A stretch of 64,000 nt of DNA, taken from positions 62,001 through 126,000 of the forward strand of contig NW_027174115.1 in assembly GCF_000499845.2 (NCBI RefSeq). Direction: 5' to 3'. This document shows, piece by piece, positions 18,989 to 29,507 of the stretch (its first letter is position 1; every line of letters starts with the position of its first letter). The position numbers and the translations under genes were made by a program. A model generated the notes under the pieces. That model had not been told where the DNA came from and did not search any database. It saw only the letters and a program-made list of their open reading frames with translations. The stretch is from Phaseolus vulgaris (Eukaryota; Streptophyta; Magnoliopsida; Fabales; Fabaceae).

Positions 18989-20641
18989 CCTGCTATCAGG
19001 GCTTCATATTCTTCCTGATTGTTACTTGCCTTGAAGGCGAAGCGCAGGGCCTTCTCAATCAGTATGTCGTCGGGTCCCTCCAAGACTATTCCCGCACCGC
19101 TCCCCTGCTGGTTGGAAGAGCCATCAACCGAGAGCAGCCACTGTGAACTCACTTCCACCTCCTGCTCACCTCCGGGCGACAGTTCCGCTATAAAATCTGC
19201 GTACACCTGCCCTTTGACCTACATCGAATGTTAACCGTCAATCTTAAGACCATTCTCAGCATGAACAAAATGAGAGACCCTAGAGGCGATCTATATAGAG
19301 ATCGTGAAGCTAGCTAGACGACGTAGAAATAGATTTATAGTAGATTTATAGTATTTCATTTGAATATTCTATTCATATCATATTAATATGAATAGAATAT
19401 TCAAATGAAATACAAATTTTTATATTTCATTTTTTCTATTGTATTTATTTGAGTTTCACAATGTACCAGATGGATCCTTTAGGCTCATACTGGATGTCGA
19501 ATTCTGACAGTTCTACCGCCCAGCGCACCATTCTTCCCGCCACATCAGGCTTCTGCAGCACTTTCTGTATAGGGAGGTTGGTCATCACCACCACCGTGAA
19601 GCTGTGGAAGTAATGACGGAGCCTCCTGGCAGAAAATACTACCGCTAGCGCCGCCTTCTCTAGCGCTTGGTACCTCGTCTCAGCTCCCTGTAACGCCTTG
19701 CTTACGAAATAGATGGGCTTCTGACTCTGGTCCTGCTCCTGGACCAACACAGAACTAATGGCCCGCTTCGTTACGGTAAAATATAACCGGAGGGGCACGC
19801 CCGCTACCGGTTTGCAGAGGACCGGTGGCGTCGCCAGGTACTCCTTCAGCTTAATGAAAGCCGCTTCGCATTCATCAGTCCATGCAAAGCGACTGTTTCT
19901 CTTGAGGCACTAGAAATATGGGTGCCCCTTCTCTCCCCCGGCGGAAACAAACCTCGAGAGCGCCCCCATCTGCCCTGTCAGCTGTTGCACCTCCTTTACC
20001 GACGTCGGGCTCCGCATGGCGATAATCGCTGCGCATTTGTCGGGGTTCGCCTCTATCCCCCTCTCTGTGAGAAAAAAACCCAACAACTTACCGGCTTCGA
20101 CCCCGAAAACACACTTCTCAGGGTTTAACTTGAGGTGGTACTTGGATATTGTGACAAACAACTCCTCCAGGTCCGCCATGTGCTGCGCCCTATTCTGCGA
20201 CGCCACCACCATGTCGTCCACATAGGCATACACATTTCTCCCGAGCATTGGCACCAGGACCTTGTCCATTAACCTTTGGTACGTGGCGCCCGCATTTTTC
20301 AGCCCAAAAGGCATCACCTTATAGCAGTAACTGCAGGTCTCAGTCATGAATGCAGTCTTGCTCTCGTCTCTAGGGTGCATCTTGATTTGGTTGTACCCTG
20401 AAAAGGCGTCCAGGAAACTCAGCACCTTGCTGCCGGACGCACTGTCTACCAAGGCGTCAATGCTGGGCAGCGGATACGAGTCCTTTGGGCATGCCTTGTT
20501 CAGGTCCGTGAAGTCAACGCACATCCTCCACTTTCCGTTCGCCTTTTTCACCAAGACGACATTGGCGAGCCACTCAGGGTATTGAATCTCCCTGATGTGG
20601 CCAGCACTCAACAGCTTTTGCGTTTCGTCTTTCACCACCTG
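18989..20641 (-). pseudogene. pol: Pol of A1: RT, RNase H and partial second RNase H, interrupted
   Basis: Continues the gag-protease frame after a TAG at 20639-20641. RT has YVDDMVVASQ. A second TAG at 19910-19912 replaces Gln in HPYFQCLK. The degenerate first RNase H (LYFTVTKRAISSVL) follows. The frame is then split between EPKGSI and KGQVYADF by the insertion at 19222-19467. The second RNase H starts VDGSSNQQGSGAG and is cut after EYEALIAG by the family B LTR. The rest, including integrase, is missing. Dead copy. Confidence 0.85.
19222..19467. other. AT-rich insertion with a perfect 28-bp inverted repeat
   Basis: About 246 bp unlike anything else in the window, placed inside pol of A1. 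It holds a perfect inverted repeat, 19351-19378 with 19386-19413, spaced by 7 bp, able to form a strong hairpin. No clear target duplication flanks it. The base composition and stem-loop resemble an organelle intergenic region, so it may be a plastid or mitochondrial DNA patch from break repair. I did not recognise a specific organelle gene. A small MITE-like element is the alternative. Confidence 0.55.
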
Positions 20642-22957
20642 CTATCGTTCCGCATTGAACTTTCTCCTTCTCTGACGCACGGGACGGACCGTGGCGTCCA
20701 TGCTGAGGTGGTGACACAGGAAATCAGGATCAATGCCTGGCATATCCGAGGCGGACCATGCAAAGGCATCCAGGTGGCGTGAAATCACTTCTGCCACCCC
20801 TTCCTGTTCTTCTGGGCTCAGCGAACTTCCTAACTTGAAAGCCTTGCCGCCAATCTCCCTTTCTACGGCGTTAGCCGTTGGCTGTTCCCTGCTATCATCC
20901 TCGACGGGCGCCGCCTCTTCTACGGGCGCCGCGCCCTCAGGGCTTTCCTCCATTGGTGCGTCAGCTTCGGGCGTCGCCTCCGCTGGTAGGGCCTCGTCAG
21001 GCGTCGACCAAGCGGGCGCCGCCTCAACCATCGTCGTGTCCGCGCTGGGCGGACGTTCATACACCATGAACACGCCTCTCTTCGTTTTCAGGTTGTTCTC
21101 GTAGCATTTCCTTGCCTCCTCCTGGTCTGACCCGATGACTATCACCTGGCCATTGAGGTCCGGCAGCTTCATCTTCATGTGACGTGTGGAGGACACCGCG
21201 CTCAGACGGTTTAAAGCCGGTCTGCCCAGCAAAATATTGTAGGCAGAGTTAGCGTTCACGACAAGGTACCGGATGCTCTCGGTACGGGAGGCCTCTCCGT
21301 CTGTGAACGTAGTCCTCAACTCTAGGTACCCCCGGACTTCCACCTGGTTATCCCCGAACCCATACAAGCATCCCGTATAGCGACTCAGCAGATCGGGGGA
21401 CAATCGTAACTTATTAAAGGTCGACAGAAACATGACGTCTGCCGAACTTTCTTGGTCAACAAGCACTCTGTGGACCTTCCTTCCGGCTGTGACGACTGAG
21501 ATGACAACGGGATCGTTGTCGTGGGGTACCACATCTCGGAGGTCTCTTCTTGTGAACACGATATCCGACTCCCATGGCTCCCCCGAGAGCCTCTCTTCGA
21601 CTGAATTTACCCCCCTCGCGTATTTCTTCCGCTGGGAGGCGGTGGGCCCTCCGCCGGAGAAACCTCCAGCAATAGTGTGGACCTCACCAAGCACAGGCAT
21701 CTCGTGTGCTGGTTCTTCTGCCGGCGGCGGCAAGGTGGCGGTCGTGGCGGGCTCCGCGACATAGTCCTTCAAGAATCCGGTTCTCACCAGCTCATCCAGC
21801 TGGTAGCCCAACGACAGGCAGTTGTCAATGTGGTGCCCGAAAGCCTCGTGGAATTCACACCAAGAGTCTTTACGAGGCCCCAACACCTTGTCGGTCTTCG
21901 CCGGTCGCCTCAGCCTCTCAGCTATGTTAGGCACGGCGATCAAATCCTTCAACTCAACCACGAAGTTGTACCTCGCCGGTCTCGCTCTTTCTCTGGCCGG
22001 GCGATCGCCTCCTGCCGGACCCCTGGGCTGGGGCTTTCTGGCCTCATAGGGGCGTCTCGCCTCTGGCTTCTTTCTTCCCGTCGTGGTCTCATTTACCCTG
22101 ACGGGTTGAGCTCGTGTCGGTCCCCTCGGGCGTGAGGGCACGACGCTGGTGCGCTTCACACACACCTCTCCTTCAGAAGCAATATGTTCTACCGCCCTAC
22201 GCCGGAGTTCAGCGAAAGTCCTAGGGCGGTTGCGGATGATGGATTCTCCAAAAGGACCGGGGCATACGCCTTTCACAAACGCGTACACGATCATAGGCTC
22301 CTCTATCGTACCAACCTTCACGACCTGGGCCCCGAAGCGATTGATATACTCCTTCAGGGTCTCCCCTTGATACTGCTTCACATCGAACAGGTCGTAAGAG
22401 ACTGGCGGCGGGGCCTTGTTTGCTAAGTATTGTTCCCTGAACAATCGCGACAATTGGCGGAAAGATGTGATATGACCCTCTGGGAGGCTAATGAACCAGT
22501 CCATAGCCATCCCGGTCAGGGTGCTCATGAAGAGCTTGCACTTGGCAGCATCAGAACCGCCTATCAGGACCATCTGTGTGTGGAATGCTGCAAGGTGTGT
22601 CTCTGGGTCCTCCATCCCGGTGAAGATCACCTTGGGTCCCGTGAACGTGTTCGGGATTGCTACGTCTAGGATCTCCTGCGAGAAAGGAGTGGAAAACTCC
22701 CTTGGTGGGGAATGGTTCTCCATCTCGTCATGTCCAGGCCGCCTCCGATCATTTCTCAGGCCCTGGCGCAACTCCTCATTCACACGGTGGAGCTCTTCGT
22801 TCCGCTCATGCGAGGCGTCAAGGTCTGCCTGCATGCGTTCTTGTTCCATTTTCGAATCCGCCATGTCCTGCTGCAGCCCCCTCATTATCTCCAGGACCTG
22901 TTGCATGGATAGTTCTGCTGGGGCTGCGCGTGCTGTGCTTCGTCTGGTGGGGGCCAT
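20642..22957 (-). CDS. gag-pol: Gag-protease part of the A1 polyprotein
   Basis: About 772 codons from the ATG of MAPTRRSTAR to the stop before RT. Order: N-terminal coiled coil with MQQVLEIMRGLQQDM; capsid-like domain with MDWFISLPEGHITSF and YQGETLKEYINRFGAQV; basic Arg/Pro-rich linker; finger of C-X2-H-X4-H-X4-C type (CEFHEAFGHHIDNC); aspartic protease region. The protease active site reads VLVDQESSADV, where related copies have VLVDQGSSADV, so Gly 503 has become Glu (codon 21449-21451). This should impair the protease. The C-terminal linker before RT is rich in Glu, Ala and Pro. Stop at 20639. Confidence 0.88.
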   Translation of the reverse strand: MAPTRRSTARAAPAELSMQQVLEIMRGLQQDMADSKMEQERMQADLDASHERNEELHRVNEELRQGLRNDRRRPGHDEMENHSPPREFSTPFSQEILDVAIPNTFTGPKVIFTGMEDPETHLAAFHTQMVLIGGSDAAKCKLFMSTLTGMAMDWFISLPEGHITSFRQLSRLFREQYLANKAPPPVSYDLFDVKQYQGETLKEYINRFGAQVVKVGTIEEPMIVYAFVKGVCPGPFGESIIRNRPRTFAELRRRAVEHIASEGEVCVKRTSVVPSRPRGPTRAQPVRVNETTTGRKKPEARRPYEARKPQPRGPAGGDRPARERARPARYNFVVELKDLIAVPNIAERLRRPAKTDKVLGPRKDSWCEFHEAFGHHIDNCLSLGYQLDELVRTGFLKDYVAEPATTATLPPPAEEPAHEMPVLGEVHTIAGGFSGGGPTASQRKKYARGVNSVEERLSGEPWESDIVFTRRDLRDVVPHDNDPVVISVVTAGRKVHRVLVDQESSADVMFLSTFNKLRLSPDLLSRYTGCLYGFGDNQVEVRGYLELRTTFTDGEASRTESIRYLVVNANSAYNILLGRPALNRLSAVSSTRHMKMKLPDLNGQVIVIGSDQEEARKCYENNLKTKRGVFMVYERPPSADTTMVEAAPAWSTPDEALPAEATPEADAPMEESPEGAAPVEEAAPVEDDSREQPTANAVEREIGGKAFKLGSSLSPEEQEGVAEVISRHLDAFAWSASDMPGIDPDFLCHHLSMDATVRPVRQRRRKFNAER

Positions 22958-23037
22958 TGTCACTCCAACCTCCTCCAACGTTACTGCGACTTCGTAGATT
23001 TTCTCGAACTTGTGATGGGACTGATGTTTTATATCGG

Positions 23038-23054
23038 CCCCACGGTGGGCGCCA
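23038..23054 (-). other. Primer-binding site of A1
   Basis: Minus-strand TGGCGCCCACCGTGGGG, two bases from the LTR end. The same site occurs in elements A2 (26271) and B2 (41458), and with a changed start in D (57231). I have not assigned the tRNA. Confidence 0.75.
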
Positions 23055-23056
23055 AA

Positions 23057-24278
23057 TGTTCCGTCTGGTTGACCGGGACGTCTTCGTGCGCGACCTCAAC
23101 CGTCAGCTAGGGACTCCTTCCCACTGGTTACCTGTGGATTCCTGCAAAAAAGAGGACAAAGAGGCGCCCTAGCGGCCGTTTGCACTCCGACGCTCAAGTC
23201 AGCCAACAAGAAACACCAAAACTGTTCACCTACGTCTCTGAGCACCGCGTATGGCACCCTGAAGGTGATAAAAAGAACTGTGTGTATGTGTGTGTCTTTT
23301 CTCCCTCAGGCAAAAATCTTCCCCAGTCCCTTGTACGTAACCTTAAGCACGAGCAACTAGAGAATTCTCTGGTAAGTTTGCCAAAAGTTCGAACCAACCC
23401 CGTTTCCAACATTGTCTGCGCTATTTAAACTACCCAAGCATTTAAAGCGTCTTAAAGCGCTTTTAATCACAAACGTAACGCACTCATTAAAGCGTTTAAT
23501 TAGAAAACGTAGCGCATTTAAGACATTGAAACGCTCGGGAGCCATCATAGTACCTGAACGCTCGAAACGGAAACCGTATTGAATGACTTTAATTACCTGG
23601 CACCTGACTAAAGGGTGTTTCTATTCTGGCATGGCTGTCGTACACGTGGAGGTCCTCACAACGCCGTGACCCCATCTGGGGGCGTTTCTACCCAGCTGGG
23701 GACGTTTCTACGCGTGAGTCCTCCTGCTCGGGAGTGCTACTGCGCTAGGGGTGACTTTTTGGGTGCCAACTCATGCCCCCAATCATCTAGTCACTTACTT
23801 TGAGAGCGTATATGCCTTCCTCTCGCACCCTGCGCCTTGCTACCCTGGGCGTGACCTTCCTCTTGAGTCGTATCTGTCCCAAAGGCGTCTCGAGGGCGGC
23901 AGGAGTACTTCACGAGTCAGGCTACCCTACACTTGTACTATTACTATGGCCTTGAAGCCACCTTTTCCTTCTCTTTATCGCTGCCCCGGGCTATCGGGAC
24001 CTGAGGCCTTCCCACGGCGTCGCTCCCTCCATGGTTTCTCCTACCCATGGGTATCGGGGAACCACACCGTGATTGCCTTGCTTCAGCACTGTTTGATCTG
24101 GCGACGCCCTGGTTGGGCGACGCCTTCACCTAGGCGACGCCTTGCCTTGGCGACGCTTCCTCTTGGCGATGCTGGCACTTGGCGTCTCTCCACCTAGGCG
24201 ACGCCTTGCGTTGACTTTGACTCTCCAGCCGTTGACTTTGACCTTGGCTTAGTCAACGCCCGGATACGGGACGGTACA
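23057..24278 (-). repeat. 5' LTR of A1 (LTR family A)
   Basis: 1222 bp. On the minus strand it starts TGTACCGTCCCGTATCC and ends CAGACGGAACA. The U3 part (about 24080-24210) is rich in short CpG-containing repeats of the type GGCGACGCC. A TATA-like TTTAAATAG lies near 23421-23430 on the minus strand. Confidence 0.85.
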
Positions 24279-24304
24279 GGAGCATTTATAGTACCTTAAA
24301 CGCT

Positions 24305-25503
24305 TGATCCGATCGGTCATCGGTAGTCGATGACGTCAGCAGCAGAGAACCACGTGGACCACTCGCAGGGTGAGACGTGGACCAGGTGGCAGAGAGGTCA
24401 GGGAGACGATCGCCAAGAGCGGTGATCGGTGGTCAGTAACCAAGTGACCACCGACAGATCAGGCGGCAGAGAGGTCGGGGGACAGATCATCCAGAATGGT
24501 GATCGGTGGTCAGTAGCCAAGTGGCCACCAACAGACCAGTTCTCAGACTAACGCCTGAAGGCAGAACGCGAGAAGCAAATAAACACTGATCAGTCATCGG
24601 GTGTATTGTCATCGGGGTCTCGTGTTACACGCAGTTAAACTGGGACTGAGGTTCCCAGCGAGAGCGTTACGCATGGATCTCGCATGAGCACACCTCAGGG
24701 AATCATGCACGAGAGTGGCCTGAGGGAACTAGTAAACCAGTCAGTGATTGGTGATTCCCTCAACCCATTACGTGCGTGGCATCGTGAAGGGTAAGTCGCC
24801 TACGCAGAGAGCAACGTTTGGTGAGTGTGCCTAGACCAGCCACACCCGACGTTCTCCCAAGAGTATGCGATTTACCCAGATAAGAGAAATACCCTAAGTT
24901 ACTCCGCAAGGGCGTAACTTAGGCACACAAAGAGAAGTGCTAGAGCCCTTCCAGTAAATGACACGTGTGCGATTAGATGTGAGTTGCAGGCCTCCACGTG
25001 TCACCATCTGAGAGGGGTGTGGTCCAGACAAAAGTGCACTCCGTACCATTAAGGGTACAGACAGGCGCAGCCCAGCGCAGAGACGCGCAGACATGCACAG
25101 ACTCTCACGCTCTCACTACTGATTCTGTAGGTACACTGTCTCTGAAAAGCATAACAGGGTTCTGACACATGCCAGAAAAGCATAACAGAATTCTGTTGTG
25201 CCCAGAAACAGAGAGAGAGACATAAAAGAGGGAATCAGGGAGAGATTGAGGAGAGACGAAAACAGAGTGCAAGAGTTCTTACACACACACACTACTAGTT
25301 TTCTAGTCTTTGGTGGTTCTGTGGACTAACTTGATCGTCGGAGTGCAAACGGCCGCTAGAGGCGCCGTCTGTGTGTTTTGCAGGTCACGTTTGGAGAAGC
25401 AAGAGAAGGTTCTGAGGGTGATTCTGCAGAAGACGCAGTCGCGTAGACAGGGCAGAGAGTGCTACGAAGCGATTCCTCCACGTTCGAGTTGCCGGCATGA
25501 TCA
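24305..25503 (+). mobile_element. Solo LTR, family B, with TSD ACGCT
   Basis: 1199 bp from TGATCCGATCGG to GGCATGATCA. Perfect 5-bp TSD ACGCT at 24300-24304 and 25504-25508. Interior lost by LTR-LTR recombination. It interrupts a family A LTR, so this B insertion is younger than that A LTR. Confidence 0.92.
24331..24357 (+). promoter_or_regulatory. bZIP-type sites at the start of LTR family B
   Basis: A palindromic TGACGTCA (24331-24338) and a G-box CACGTGG (24351-24357). Further CACGTGT cores lie near 24962 and 24995. The same pair is kept at 34135/34155 and 40454/40474; in B1 the first site is changed to TGACATCA. Confidence 0.6.
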
Positions 25504-26203
25504 ACGCTCGAAACGTAAACTTTATTAAATAGCTTTAATTACCTTGTACCTGACAAATTGACGTTTCTATTATGAGTTGGCTGCTATTACACGTGGAGGG
25601 CCTCACAGCACCGTGACCCCACTTGGGGGTATTTCCTCATGTGAGTCCTCCTGCCTGAGAGTGCATCTGCGCAAGGGGTGGCTTTTTGGGTGCCAACTCA
25701 TGCCCCCAAACCTCTAGTCACTCACTTTGAGAGCGTATCTATCTTCCTCTCGCACCCTGCACCTGGCTACCCCTGGGCGTGACCCTTCTCACGAGTCGTG
25801 ACTATCCCAAGGGCTTCTCTGAGGCGATATAGGCACTTCACGAGTCAGATTGCTCTCCCCTGGCGCTATTACTATGGCCTTGAAGCCACCTTTCTCTTCT
25901 CTTTATTGCTACCCCGGGTTATCGGGGTTTGAGGCCTTCCCACGGCGCCACTCCCTCCATGGTCTTTCCTACCCATGGGTATCGGGGAGCAACGCTGTGG
26001 TTGCCTTGCTTTTGTGACATTTTACCTTGGCGACGCCTACTCTAGGCGACGTCTTATCTTGGCGACGCTTCCTCTTGGCGACGCCCCGCCTTGGCGATGC
26101 TTGCACTGGGCGTCGCCTTACCTAGGCAACGCCTTATGTTGACTTTGACCTCGACGTTGACTTTGACCTTGACTTTATCAACGCCCGGGTATGGGACGGT
26201 ACA

Positions 26204-26268
26204 GAAGGTATCCTAGCTCGTGAGGACAAGCCACGCATAAAGATGACCCTGCTCAACTGGCGGGAACA
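26204..26268 (+). repeat. Last 65 bp of a plus-strand family A LTR (element A2)
   Basis: Ends CGGGAACA and leads straight into a plus-strand primer-binding site at 26271-26287. It matches the inner end of the LTR at 51473-51535 in reverse complement. The rest of the 5' LTR is missing; it is fused tail to tail with the minus-strand LTR at 26203. Confidence 0.75.
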
Positions 26269-26401
26269 TTTGGCGCCCACCGTGGGGCCGATATAAAACA
26301 TCAGTCTCATCACACAGTTTTTCAGTTCCAGTTGCAGTTTCCAACCCAGTCCCAGTTCTCAAATCGCACGATAGTCAGGAAGGCTTCCTGAAACCACGAA
26401 A

Positions 26402-27637
26402 ATGAGACCCGCACGTGCTAGGAGTCAAAAGATGACCATGCAGCAACTCATGGGCATGATGCAAGGATTTCAAGAAGCAATGGCAGCATCCAAAGCGGAG
26501 CAAGAGCGCATGCAGGCGGATCTCACAGCATTTCAGGCAAGAAACAATGAGCTCCACCGCGCCAACGAGGAACTACGTCGCGGGTGGCGCGACATAGACG
26601 AGCCCGAGACTGCCACCCTACCAAGAGAATTCTCGACGCCATTCTCACAGGCGATCCTAGAGACAGAAATCCCCAACACATTCACAGGGCCCAAAGTAAC
26701 CTTCACAGGGATGAAGGACCCTGAGGCGCACCTCACCGCGTTCCACACGCAGATGATGCTGGTAGGCGGTTCTGATGCTGTAAGGTGCAAGCTCTTCATG
26801 AGCACTTTGACTAGGATGGCCATGGATTGGTTCATCAGCCTCCCAGACGCTCACGTCACGTCTCTCACACAACTTTCGCGGCTATTCAGAGAGCAGTATC
26901 TAGCCAACAGGGCCCCACCCCCAGTTTCATACGACCTGTTTGACGTGAAGCAGTATCAAGGTGAGACCCTAAAAGAGTACAAGCCGTTTCGGGGCGCAGG
27001 TGGTGAAGGTGGGTACCACGGACAAGCCCATGATCGTGTATGCATTCAGGAAAGGGGTGTGTCCTGGGTCTTTCAGCAAGTTACTCAATCGCAGCCGCCC
27101 CAAGACTTTTGCTGAAGTAAGGCGTCGGGCGGTAGAACACATTGCCTCTGAGGGTGAGGCATACGAGAAATGCACGAATGCTGCACCCACACGCCCAAGA
27201 GCACAGATGCGCACACAACCTGCTAGGGTCCAGGAAGCCGCCACAGAGAGAAAGAACCAAGACAGGAATCGCACCTACGAGGCAAGGAGGACCCAGCCTA
27301 GGGGTCGACCAGAAGGAAGGAGAGAGGGAAACAAACCTTTGAGGCACAACTTCGTGGTGGAGCTTAAAGACCTCATCGTTGTACCCAACATAGCTGACAG
27401 GTTGAAGCCACCGGTGAAGTCTGTCAAGGTGCTGGGACCCCACAAAGAATCATGGTGCGAGTTTCACGAATCATTCGCGCACCATATTAACAACTGCTTA
27501 GCGCTGGGCTATCAGTTGGATGAGCTTGTGAAGAATGGTTTCCTAAAAGATTATCTCGCTGGGTCTACAACAACCACAGCCACGACGACACCAGAGGAAG
27601 GTCAAGCGCACGAAATGCCGACTCACGGAGAAGTACA
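26402..27637 (+). pseudogene. gag: Gag of element A2, frameshifted and cut by the Sirevirus
   Basis: Starts MRPARARSQKMTMQQL with the same N-terminal coiled coil as A1 gag. The frame breaks near 26980, where TLKEYINRF of A1 becomes TLKEYKPF through a small deletion, and continues in another frame from about 26990. The basic linker and the C-X2-H-X4-H-X4-C finger (CEFHESFAHHINNC) are present. Sequence stops at HEMPTHGEVH, where the Sirevirus LTR begins at 27638. Protease and pol of this copy are not found directly beyond the Sirevirus. Confidence 0.82.
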
Positions 27638-29108
27638 TGTTAGAGTTAAGCAGTGTCTAAGATCAAGAGGGGAGGGGTGAATTGAGCTTATCAAATTTTC
27701 GCAAAACCATCTAATTTACTATGTAACAGAGATGAAAAGAACAGATTGATATCAAATGGAACAGATTGTTTTTACAGATGAATCTAGCACAATCAAACCA
27801 AGATCAACATAGTTTAGATCAACCTGCAGCAATACCAAAACCAAATTGATTAACTTTCTCAGTTTATAAAGTTGCAGTTTAAGGTACAAGATTAATCAAT
27901 TTTTACTTAGCATAATCCATCTAGAGTAATGAACCAAATGTCACAGTTTAGTTAAAGGAACCAGTTCATCGTTCTTATCCTATTACAGATTCACACAACA
28001 ACTTGATTTATGATTAGAGGATTGATTAACAAGTTAGAGCGGCAGATTTAACTAGGTCCAGAATTAACAGATTTAGTTTCAAAATAACAGATTCCTTTCT
28101 TGACAGATTATGTGCAATTACAGAATTAGGAGCAGGGATGAGAGAAGAAACACACAAGAATTTTTATACTGGTTCACTCATCAAGAGCTACGTCCAGTTC
28201 ACCTCACTCCAAGGTGTAATCCACTTAAGACTGAACCCTTCAAGAACCCTTCAAGAACACCTTACAAACACATAGCAGTTCTTGAACCCTTCAAGAACCT
28301 CAACAATCAAAGCTGAAAAACACTATTCCAGCATACCTTGCACTCCAAGAAACCCTATCTAGAGTGACTAACGTTCAAAACCAATACAAGAAAGAATAAG
28401 GAAAAGATTACAACTGAAACAATGTTGCAAGAACATAAACCAGTTGTTCTATTTGCTCTAAGACAGTACCTTCATCCAGCACAAGGTTCTTCAAGAACAA
28501 GCTCACATGTATTTTCCTTTTGAAAAACCTTTGGAAAAACCTTTTCAATTCACTTTCGCACACACAAAATGTTGTATCTCTGTTGAAACTATGATTGTTC
28601 AACATGCCTTTACGTGAGAAGGGCATTTCATTTTATAGAGAACAGTTTCCAACCACTTTAAAAAAACAGTTACAGAGTAGTTAGCAAAACAACAGATTGA
28701 TTATGAAAAACAACAGGTTAAAAGATGATAAAGCTGCCAGCTCAGCTTAACTGAAATAACAGACTGAGCTGTACATTTGGTGCCCTAACAGAATTTCGAA
28801 AAGCCTTTAACAGAGAAGAAATAAACAGATTGCTTCTCAATAAAACAGATTTATTTTTGTACTGAATCAAACCATTTAAGAAAACTTTCAAAAGCTTTTC
28901 CAAAACCGTTTAACCACATCATGAGCTTGATCTTACTACCTTGATTTGGCATCTAGGATGGGTCATGCAGCAAAAGGCAACCTTGAATACACACAACCCT
29001 AAAGGACGAGATCATCTAAGACATATAGCAACCTACAAAGCAACCTAGCTAACATCTACATCAAAGACACTAAGACTAGGTAGAGATGAGCTTCATCCAT
29101 CTTCAACA
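27638..29108 (-). repeat. 3' LTR of the Sirevirus-like element
   Basis: 1471 bp between TGTTAGAGTTAAG and TCTTCAACA on the plus strand. The first about 880 bp match 39550-40437 closely, with small indels. It has many AACAGATT-type short motifs and no coding capacity. Confidence 0.88.
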
Positions 29109-29123
29109 ATCTCCCCCTGTTTG
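29109..29123 (-). other. Polypurine tract of the Sirevirus-like element
   Basis: Minus-strand AAACAGGGGGAGAT abuts the LTR. A similar GGGGGAGAAG block recurs near 29307-29320; duplicated PPT-like motifs are a known Sirevirus trait. 29124-29507 is otherwise 3' UTR without a gene. Confidence 0.7.
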
Positions 29124-29507
29124 ATGGAGACAAAAACCCCTTTGCTTTGCATACTTTGATGATCAAAACCTGCACTGTACTAACTGCCAAAACCTGCACA
29201 ACAGCATTTAGAAATAAAACCAGAATATTGCAGTGTGTGAGTTTTGTGCTACCTCCCTGCAACTTTAACCAGAACCTCAACCTTTGTGAGCTGTTTCTCT
29301 GTTCTTCTCCCCCTTTGGATTCATCAAACAGAATAAGGCATGGGATAAAGAATATCATAAACATTCATAACAGTTCAACCAAACAACCAGTATAGAGTTC
29401 TATTACAACCCAAAATAAAACCAACTAAAACCAGTGCAGAATAAAGACAAACAGACTAAACCCAAATTGTTCAACGAGATATAAAAGATAAAGACTATGA
29501 AATAGGA

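Larger units (their letters stand above)
18989..24278 (-). mobile_element. Tat-type element A1, minus strand, 3'-truncated
   Basis: Read from right to left: 5' LTR (23057-24278), primer-binding site, gag-protease, RT, RNase H and the start of the second RNase H, then lost at the B1 LTR. Integrase, 3' UTR and 3' LTR are absent. pol is broken by two stops and a 246-bp insertion. LTR family A (TGTACCGTCC to GGAACA) is distinct from family B. Confidence 0.85.
24279..26203 (-). mobile_element. Second, partial family A LTR, split by a solo B LTR
   Basis: 24279-24304 plus 25504-26203 together match an inner-to-5'-end part of LTR family A (about 726 bp, minus strand). It ends at its U3 terminus at 26203. 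It lies directly beside the complete A1 LTR in the same orientation. GGCGACGCC repeats are present near 26025-26135. Confidence 0.75.

Noticed and set aside
19222..19467. Firm assignment of the hairpin insert to the plastid genome
   Set aside because: Composition and hairpin suggest an organelle source but I could not recognise a specific gene, so it stays a hypothesis.
20733..21104. Plus-strand frames of 60-170 codons opposite gag and pol of A1
   Set aside because: Mirror frames of GC-rich coding sequence; no start context, domain or conservation.
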